Shown here one piece after another: positions 56,587 to 64,000 of a stretch of DNA of 64,000 bases. The notes under the pieces were generated by a model. That model made no database searches and was not told where the DNA came from. It saw nothing but the letters and a program-made list of their open reading frames with translations. The DNA comes from Gnetum montanum. Taxonomy: Eukaryota; Streptophyta; Gnetopsida; Gnetales; Gnetaceae. Within the stretch, counting starts at the first letter, position 1. Each line of letters begins with the position of its first letter. The position numbers and the translations under genes were made by a program. Location of the stretch: the NCBI GenBank assembly GCA_015680685.1, contig MNCI01006164.1, forward strand, positions 241,045-305,044. The letters run 5' to 3'.

Positions 56587-58355
56587 TATAGCGACTGAAA
56601 ACGTCGATGGCTAGAACACCGAGGGATTGCTGGGTGAACAGTTTAACCTTGGATCTGTGTGAGGGCCATGCTAGAGCAGATGAAAGCAGGACACCCTAAA
56701 TGGTCTAGTAAATCAAAAAAGGACTTAATCAATGTATCTTAACCTTACGTAAACATTCGTTGTGAAAGCAAAACATGCAAGATAAATTGATGATCAATAA
56801 ATGCAAAATGACAAAGGTAATGCAAAACAATGATTTTAATGAGAAGATTGCAAAACAAACTCGAGTGAGAAAATGCACTGTCCCAAAGTCATAGATTTGA
56901 TTCCTTGCTTTGTTCGAAAAGTGTACAATAGGTCATGCAACGCCGGAGACACACAAGGAACTCAAGGGTAGCTAGAATGCTCAAGGGAAATACCAAATAT
57001 GCCTTTTGGAAGACAATTTAAAAGCCAACTGCAGCAAGATGCCAACTCTATTTGCCAAGAAGCCAATCAAGAAGCCAACCAACCAATGCAAAAAGCCAAC
57101 AAGCCAACCGCTCTTGTTGATGCAAAATTGCCAACTCTTTGGATAAAAAGCCAACCTTTTAAGTGTTGTTTACTAGGGTATTTATAGAGCTAGGAGCAAG
57201 TAAGAAATGGGGCCTGGATGCATGTGTCTTGGACCCCACAAGATGCTGACGTGCTCGTACCTTGTAGATGTGCGATGTTGGACATGAACTTGGCTATGCT
57301 ATGACTATACCTTCGAGACTACACATGCTAAGATCAGTGTGCTAATAATGCAAAAAATGGAGCTTACACTCTAGGACTACATCTTCCCTGCTCTTACGAG
57401 CAGAGTCAAGCATAGGAACAATGTCTTGGGGGCTAACCAGGGGATGTGCAAAATGGAGTGAAATTGCTAATTCTGCCAAGGAGATGCCAAAATGAGGAAG
57501 ATTGCTAATTCTATACCAGTGTTGCACAACTCACGCTATCGAACACATTGGCGTAGTGTAAGTGGCTACTTGCTACACTGTGCTACACTATGTAGCGTAG
57601 CATAGCATAGCCACTGGTCTTGGCTAAAAGTTGTAGTGAAGCTTAAAAGAATTTGTTTGCAACTTTCATCTTTCATGTGGGAGAGCTTTTGAACTTGCAA
57701 AATTTATGTCTGGAACACTTACTGCTTTTGTATTGTTGCTATGCTATGCTACGCTATGTAGCGTAGCATAGTGTAGCGGCTAGCGTATCTTGCTTCCTTG
57801 TTTAATTCACCAATTTCTAGCAAGAAACTTTGCTCGAGACTTTGGGTCAAGTGGGGCGAGATGTTTTGGAGGTCGAAGTCTTATCAAGGTGCTATTTTTT
57901 TTATTCAAATCACTTGGCAAGATAGACCTTTTGGCTCCACTTTTGCTACGCTGTGTAGCATAGCGTAGCACCTTGCGTTGACTAAATCATGACTTGTCTT
58001 CACAATCACTTTGTCACTTCACACTTGGACACTTAAGAAACTATTTTTCAAGGCTTGCTACATTGCATATTGTAGCAAACTTCTTCACTAAAAAACTTTC
58101 TAAACTATTTTGCTCATCCCAAACACTTTCAACTACTCCTAGCCTTGTTTCTGCATAAATTGTTAGCTGGGCCGATTATTCAGTTGGGCAGGCTAGGGAG
58201 TCTGATGAGCTTGTTAGCCTTGGAAGTAGAAAACTTGCCGGATTGACCAATGTACCCCTAGTATGAAAAATCATAACACTACACTTGTGGAAATCCTTGC
58301 CTAAGTTTCAAGACTCTGCTGAAGCATGAGAGTCTTGAAATTTTATGATGTTTCA
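56587..58355 (-). repeat. Element B 5' LTR (1,769 bp)
   Basis: Plus-strand TATAGCGACTG...GATGTTTCA. It matches the 3' LTR except for ~210 extra bases at ~57,565-57,785. GCTACGCT-ATGT-AGCGTAGC, a perfect 8-bp inverted repeat, lies at 57,748-57,767. Confidence 0.9.
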
Positions 58356-58512
58356 TTGACCATCAAAGCAATACATCTTTCTCCCATAGTCATTTCCCAC
58401 CTCTGAGGTTTATGTTTTCTAATATGATTTAAGATCCTATATATCTAATGTGATTGTATTATACTCAATGAGGTGTGACTGAAATTCCTTCTGCCTATTG
58501 GATGTGTATCAG

Positions 58513-58638
58513 ATCTACAAACAAAATAACATCCCCAAAGAAGCCAAACTTGCATCCAGAGCATACCAAGGACTGCATTGAAAGGGCTGGCCAGTGATAA
58601 CAATGTACAGAGAACAAAGAGTGAAACTTCTTAATAAA
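58513..58638 (+). pseudogene. Host gene last exon and poly(A) signal
   Basis: Acceptor GTGTATCAG at 58,512. A Lys/Pro/Thr/His-rich frame ends either at TGA 58,595-58,597 or, after a one-base shift, at TAA 58,632-58,634. AATAAA follows at 58,633-58,638. Confidence 0.6.
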
Positions 58639-58639
58639 A

Positions 58640-61600
58640 AACCCACATTTGCTTTCTATGCAGTTCAAACAATATCTGCATTAGCATTTCATTAATTTTC
58701 TATAATAAATACAGTCAAACTCATAATTTGAAGGTTTTAATATATGATCATGATTATTTTAATCATAAAAATGTTTATCTAAACGGTGAAGACATCAAAT
58801 TTCACTTTAGCTTAATGTTGGGGATTCTAATTTCAGTAAGTGTCCTCACATGGTTTGAGAGATATTGGTTGTGTATCCCACATGGATATTGTAATCCAAG
58901 ACTGATGTCAATAAAAAAGCAATGAGATTATTTGACGTAAGGTTAGATATTTTAGGATTATCAACACGTTTACTAAATACTCATGTGAATTGATAATTGA
59001 ACACCACATGCATGCTCAAATTATTGAACTTGCATATGAAATGCAAGAACTTAAATAGAATAAAGATACATTTAATTTTAACAAATTAAATAAATGTTGG
59101 AAGGCTTTAAAGATAAATTCAATATCTAAATTTTAACAACTTAAACAATGGAATTATCATCCATTGAAGACTAAATCATGAAATCCTAGAACTAAAAACA
59201 AACTTAGAAAACCTTTCTAAAAAATTCTTCAAAGCTTAAATTTTTTTAAACATTGAAATTCTTATTTTTCAAACTCCTAACTTATGGAAACCAAATATAA
59301 AATAGCATTGACTTGAATTTACTAAATATGTAAATAATAAAAAATAATCACTTTTAAATAAATGAAATGAAAAAATCTTATGGTTTTCATTAATTTTTCT
59401 CAAAACCATAATATGACTATAACATTAGTGACTACTCGAAATGCTATAACAATAAAAAGTTTAGCTATATAATTACAATATATATCTATTATATATAGAT
59501 GAAAGAATCTTATTCTTTTTCAAATTAAAGAAATCCTAAAATTGATTAAGTGATAATTGATTTTTAAGTTGAAAAAAAATCAAAACCAATGTTAAATAAT
59601 TCTTGCTATGGCAGTTGTAAATTTTGTGTTAATAAGGTGAGCCATTACATGCCCATAATAATTCCCAAAAAAAAATTTATCTCTTGACCTAGCTTTATGG
59701 CTGTAATTATTTATTTTCCATGACAATAGTCCAGCCATGTAGTAGTTGGCATCTCTCCCAAAGACAGAAGAAAGGATAGCTTTAAAGAATTAGTTATTTG
59801 ATTATTAGCATATGGATGATTGTATAGCTTAGTCTTTAAGGCATACTTTATGTGTTTCTACTACCTTTTTGCATGAAACATGCATTATAAAATTTAAAAA
59901 CTTCTAAAGAATGTCTGAGTGAATAAAAAAGCTTTGGCTATACTTGAAAGTAAATAGATAACAAGTAAATGTCTGTTTTTGGACTAAGTATTTGGAATTA
60001 TAGGTGCTATTATATATTTATCTTCATAATAAATTATACTATTTTTTTAGTTGGTTTCTAAAATTCATAGGTTTTCAACAATATTGCTTTCTAAGTTTAA
60101 ATAAGACACAAAAGAGTGCAGACACAATAATACAAATTTTTATACTAAAATACTTGAATATTTATACATAAGAATACTTTACTAGGTTTACTTTAATAAA
60201 AATGGTATATTTTCGAAAAATTTTGATACCTTTTAATAATTTAATATTCCAAGCCTCATTATAACCTTTTCCCTAGAAAAAACCAAAGTGATCCATAGAG
60301 CTTCCCAACCTTGAGCAGCAATGCACAACAACACACAAGTGTCCTGTCCTTGAGCATTCATTGGAGGAAGACCTTGTTATAATGAACTAAGGTTGTTAAG
60401 CTCAATGTTAGAAGCTCTAATTACATCAAGAAGAATGAGGAAATTATATGTGAATTCCTTAAACTAACAAACAAGGAGACCGTGAAGATGTAGGTTTAGT
60501 ACAAATAGAGGGATTGGAGATCGTCCTCATTCTCCTTTTTGTTCACGTCTTTTTTTTTTCCTTTTCTGTTCTCCCCATTTTTAGTTTTGTGGATCTCTTT
60601 GATTTATTTCAGCATTTTTGTTCTACCCATGGTTCATGTAGCAATTTTTTGGCTAGCACCCAAATAAGAAGGGGTTGAAAAACACAAAACAGAGTATCAC
60701 GAATTGTAAGAGAATATATTTGAATCAGCCATGGAACTTAGAGTGACCATAAGATAAGTATGAATGTATTTCTTCAAATATAGCTTAACAAATCATATTA
60801 TTTTATTTATACAACTTTAAATATTGTTTGTTTTAAAAGGGTTTACTTGTTAACTTACATATTAAATGCATTACTAACTTCTATTTTTGAATTTTGCATT
60901 GAGCTTGTGGGTGATGAACCTTTATATAATATCCTACATTTATTATGTAATTGCACTAAGCTATAAGTTATCCTATTACTAATATTTATCCCCTATAATA
61001 TATAGTCAAATTAGAACTTTATAACTTGATATTGCATACCAGAATTAAACCCATAATTTGGAGTTGCCAAATCAAAAGTCTTACTACTAGGCTAACACAT
61101 CATTGTTCTACTATTGTATCTTATTTGATTGTGCTATAGAATTGCAATGTGGTATGGCAATGCATGTGCCTTGCATTAAGTCACCTTATGTTTTCATGTT
61201 GTGTTGTATTGTTGATATTGTACTAGATGATCTAATTTAATGAATCTCTTTTTAGTTATTTTCATTGCATTCTATATGCATGCACCTATCACATAATAAT
61301 GATAAGAGTCATATGTGACAAGTAAAACCATGAGTATTAGTCATACTATGTTTAGCATTTCAAGCTTGAAAATTGAAACTAAAGTTGATTTTTACTTATG
61401 TTCACTAAGACCCTCCTGGATCAATCGAACATAGCAATTTCAAAATTACTTTAATAGATTTTTTTTAATCTATAATTCACTGTTGTCTATTGGAATCAAA
61501 CTTGTGACTCAGGGTTTCCATGCCAAAGCTTTTACTATGAAGCTAACAACTCATTGTTAAAAGCATCTTGTTTTCTTTTAGAGATTAAGCAATAAAATAT

Positions 61601-61680
61601 TTCAAATATGGTAAAATTGAGAATTGATCAATCTTGATAGTTTCTTGTAAAGTTTTTGCAATAGAAATTTTTTTGGCAAG
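58640..61680. other. AT-rich sequence, no gene recognised
   Basis: Stops in all frames, no long repeats or terminal structures. The frame at 58,728-58,925 (+) is unsupported. The right part may include the 5' region of the LINE. Confidence 0.5.
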
Positions 61681-62700
61681 AAGTGATTTAAAGATGGAAA
61701 ATACTAATATCTCTCAGACTATAGAGACTATGAAGAATTTTAAAGCTTTCAATTTTGTTTTCCTTGATGATTTATATGAATCATTGTCAAAATTTATCAC
61801 TTCATGATACATATTTCTGTAAATTATAAGGGTTTTACACTAGTGATTCATGCTATCCTTAAATGCTATGAAATTAATGTTTTGCATGCTCACTATTTTT
61901 CTAAATCTTTTTCATTTGTCAAACTAGCTAATTCTGAAATGGTTGAGAAATCATTCAATCTTAAAGTTTTTATGGATCAGCGTAATACTTTATTGCTTAG
62001 AAATAGAAAGTGGATTTTGATTTCTATTTTTCTGATCACTCTAAAATTCCTTGCTAAATTGAATTAAAAAATCTTCCACTAATTTTTCAAAGCATTGAAA
62101 GAGAAATTGTTAGTAGCATTGGCACAATCTTGAAGACAAAGTCAAAAACATTACTAGATGATTTGTAGCACACACATTATTTTGTAGAGTTAATTTACAG
62201 TAGAAGAAGACAAAATTAAAACTCAAAGCCAATAATCAATGCTTTTTCCAAAAAATTACATATTATAATTTGTAAAGTTGTTATAGCGATTATTGTCATA
62301 AAGGCCATGTTATTAGAATCTATTTATTTTTAATAAAAAAGTTGTTCATGAGGAAAAGAAAAAACAATTTTTAGAAAAGATAAATAATGATAGTTTTCAC
62401 AATGCACAAATGAAATCTTCTTCAATATGTTCTTAATATTTTACTAATCCTTTTAATTTTAAAGGTGCTAGCAAACTCTTGATATCTAAAGAGAATTCCT
62501 CTTTAGAAAAAACAAATTTAACATGGACTGGCCATGGAAATACTAACGTAAATGGGTTTCACTTAGTGCAACATAAAAATAAAAGGTCTACAACTACTAC
62601 TTTTAAATTAAAAACACCAAAGATACGTTATTTGTTTTCTACTTCTATTAATATTCCAAATGTTTTTTTTATTGAACAATGCTTTTTCACTTATTAGTGA
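61680..62700 (+). pseudogene. LINE ORF1 remnant
   Basis: 61,804-62,067 and the region after it resemble the N-terminal domain of plant LINE ORF1 proteins (DUF4283 type): LANSEMVEKSFNLKVFM, then IELKNLPLIFQSIEREIVSSIG. A DYCHKGH near 62,300 may be a damaged zinc knuckle. 62,479-62,697 is a polar linker (TNLTWTGHGNTNVNGF). Such proteins bind the LINE RNA. The frame changes several times. Confidence 0.5.
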
Positions 62701-62979
62701 CATGGATTATCACAAGGATGTTAAGTTTGAAAAGTCAAGGATGGGGGCCTCCTCTTCCACATCTCAATGTTAGTTTTATCATAGAATGTTTGGGGCCTTT
62801 TAATAGGTCCTATGCAAATATTGTTAAGGAGTATCTTTCAAACTAGCATTTATCTCCATTTTTTTTGTATAAGAAATAAAGATTTCAACTTATGATATTA
62901 GTTTTATTAGTAAATGAATTTTTAAAAACTGCAATGTTTTTTTTTGTTGCTAATGAGTTGTCATTCTTGTTAATAAAAA

Positions 62980-63700
62980 TTAGACTAGAAAAGTTTTGAA
63001 TTCTAGTTTTGACAACCTTGGAAGTATTATTTGGATTATTTATCAAACTGAAAAATGTGACTTTGAACTTTGTAATGTATATGCTCCTAATAATTTGAAA
63101 GATCTATCAAAGGTTTCAAAATATCTTTTATTTTTTCCTAAAGTTCCTTAAATTATCAAAGATGATTTCAATATGGTTGAAAGTCATTGACATAAACTTG
63201 GTGGTCTTTCTCCTATTATGTCTTCTCAAGAAAAAGAGGATTGGTGTAATTTCAAACAAAAATATTTTCTTTCTAATATTAGCTCTTTATTCTCATCTCA
63301 TTCGAATGAGAAGCATTATACTTGGTGTAATTATCAACAAGGAAATAATAAAATTTATTATCAACTTGATAGATTTTACATCTCTAATATTTCTTTTTGG
63401 AACTCTAAAAGGAAAGTAGAAATGCATATGGATGCTACTTTATCATAACATTTGCCTATTAGGATTTTCTCTCTAGAATTAATTTTTCATCCTTTTGAAA
63501 TGCTAATATGTTCATCGAACCTAGTGGTAAAAATATACTGAAGTCTTTATGGATTGTAGAAAAAATCCTACTAGTGATATTGGTGGAATTGACTAGTGGT
63601 AGTGAACTACTTGTAGAGTTAAAAATTATCCTAGATGATTTGGAAAAAATTTGCTAAGTGTAAGCATCAAGTTGAAGAAGATCTTGAAGAATCTGTAAAA
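62980..63700 (+). pseudogene. LINE ORF2: AP-type endonuclease remnant
   Basis: Motifs of the endonuclease/exonuclease/phosphatase fold in order: CNVYAPNN near 63,080; DDFNMVES near 63,160 (usual first residue Gly); YTWCNYQQGN and QLDRFYIS at 63,318-63,390. The later SDHxP-type motif may remain as HLPI at ~63,450. It nicks target DNA for reverse transcription. Frames 63,162-63,419 and 63,218-63,448 overlap it; the second is the coding one. Stops and shifts make it inactive. Confidence 0.65.
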
Positions 63701-63729
63701 AAAAATGCAAATTTTTTTATATTAGAATC

Positions 63730-64000
63730 TCTTTGATTTTGACACTCAAAAAGCCTTGGCTAAAGCTCATTGTACTAAACAATGTTGGGATACTTTTGAA
63801 GCTGAAAGTGCTCTCACTAAAAGTCACATGGGTTGGATAAAAATTGAAAATGAACATTGCAAGGAATTTTTAAAATTTCTAAAAGGAAAGGGTCAAGTAC
63901 CTAAATTAGAATCACTCTCTATAAATTATTTGATCATTAAAAATCCTAATACTATTAATAGTTTTTTAAAAAATCATGTTTCATTTATTTTTTCTTCTAA
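63730..64000 (+). pseudogene. LINE ORF2: pre-RT region, cut by the window edge
   Basis: Frame with AKAHCTKQCWDTFEAESALT, then ENEHCKEFLKFLKGKGQVP, similar in layout to the segment that precedes RT in plant LINE ORF2 proteins. It continues past 64,000. Confidence 0.5.

Larger units (their letters stand above)
40380..58355 (-). mobile_element. Element B: Tat-like Ty3/Gypsy, full length (17,976 bp), with antisense genes
   Basis: Two LTRs (40,380-41,931 and 56,587-58,355) are flanked by a perfect TTGAC duplication (40,375-40,379 and 58,356-58,360). Minus-strand order: 5' LTR, PBS, gag, protease, hairpin array, antisense intron-containing gene, hairpin array, RT, RNase H, second RNase H, integrase, hairpin array, second antisense coding stretch, polypurine tract, 3' LTR. 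The size and dual RNase H fit the Tat/Ogre lineage. LTR ends are TG...TA in element sense rather than TG...CA. Confidence 0.92.
40341..58407 (+). pseudogene. Host gene exon split by element B (40,341-40,379 and 58,361-58,407)
   Basis: Starts after TTTCTTCAAG in phase 0 and reads to GTT GAC at 40,374-40,379, where B begins. It resumes with CAT CAA at 58,361 after the second TTGAC and ends with AG at 58,407 before GTTTAT. The remaining AG joins the first base of the last exon to give Arg. The reading frame is open over the whole joined exon. Confidence 0.7.
26237..58634 (+). pseudogene. Decayed multi-exon host gene interrupted by elements D and B
   Basis: A chain of plus-strand exons with GT-AG borders runs from ~26.2 kb to a stop at 58,632-58,634. 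Two antisense retrotransposons lie inside coding exons, and the frame resumes exactly across each insertion once the element and one target-duplication copy are removed. The predicted protein is Ser/Lys/Pro-rich with many short polar segments; a nuclear protein is plausible but no domain is recognised. In-frame stops (27,890; ~27,934; ~38,036; ~38,288) and at least one frameshift (~38,610) show that it is dead apart from the insertions. The promoter and first exon were not located. Confidence 0.65.
61680..64000 (+). mobile_element. Decayed LINE (L1-like), right end outside window
   Basis: Plus-strand pieces in LINE order: ORF1-like domain, possible zinc knuckle, EEP endonuclease, and the linker before RT. 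Very AT-rich, with stops and frameshifts throughout. The RT itself would begin beyond 64,000. Confidence 0.68.

Overview
The window is eukaryotic nuclear DNA from a land plant with a large, repeat-rich genome. The evidence is plant-type Ty3/Gypsy retrotransposons (Tat- and Athila-like), a plant-type LINE, GT-AG introns and AT-rich spacers. A gymnosperm or other giant-genome plant is my guess only. No tRNA, rRNA, CRISPR array or intact host gene was found. Almost every base is transposon sequence, and nearly every transposon reading frame is broken.

Layout. (1) 1-14,035: element A, a Tat-like element on the minus strand, cut by the left window edge. It holds RNase H/RT, a roughly 5 kb spacer, protease, gag, leader and 5' LTR. 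A solo LTR of another family (2,836-4,298, CCGCC duplication) sits in the spacer. (2) 14,036-19,012: the 3' part of element C, an Athila-like element on the plus strand that lost RT and most of integrase; A is inserted in its gag. C itself abuts the 3' end of a third, diverged element G (19,013-19,921). (3) 21,313-25,860: a possible inverted relative of the solo LTR, then the leader and 5' LTR of a truncated Tat-like element E. (4) 26,237-58,634: a decayed multi-exon host gene on the plus strand, interrupted inside two coding exons by two complete antisense elements. These are D (27,983-37,839, Athila-like, 9.9 kb) and B (40,380-58,355, Tat-like, 18.0 kb, perfect TTGAC duplication). (5) 58,640-61,680: AT-rich, nothing recognised. 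(6) 61,680-64,000: a decayed LINE on the plus strand, cut by the right edge.

The most interesting system is in the Tat-like elements A and B. In both, protease and RT are separated by about 5 kb. In B that spacer holds a gene on the opposite strand, with its own TATA box and about six introns, several of them phase-consistent; a second antisense coding stretch lies between integrase and the 3' LTR. A carries different plus-strand coding fragments at the same place. The spacer borders, and the integrase/antisense-gene border in B, carry arrays of ~30-bp units, each a small dyad (for example GGTC-N6-GACC). The arm sequences change between units while complementarity is kept, which suggests selection on a hairpin or palindromic site.

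Limits: all boundaries come from reading by eye. Frames and splice sites were checked by hand, not by software. Four single Ns, two of them flanked by exact duplications, mark likely assembly joins.
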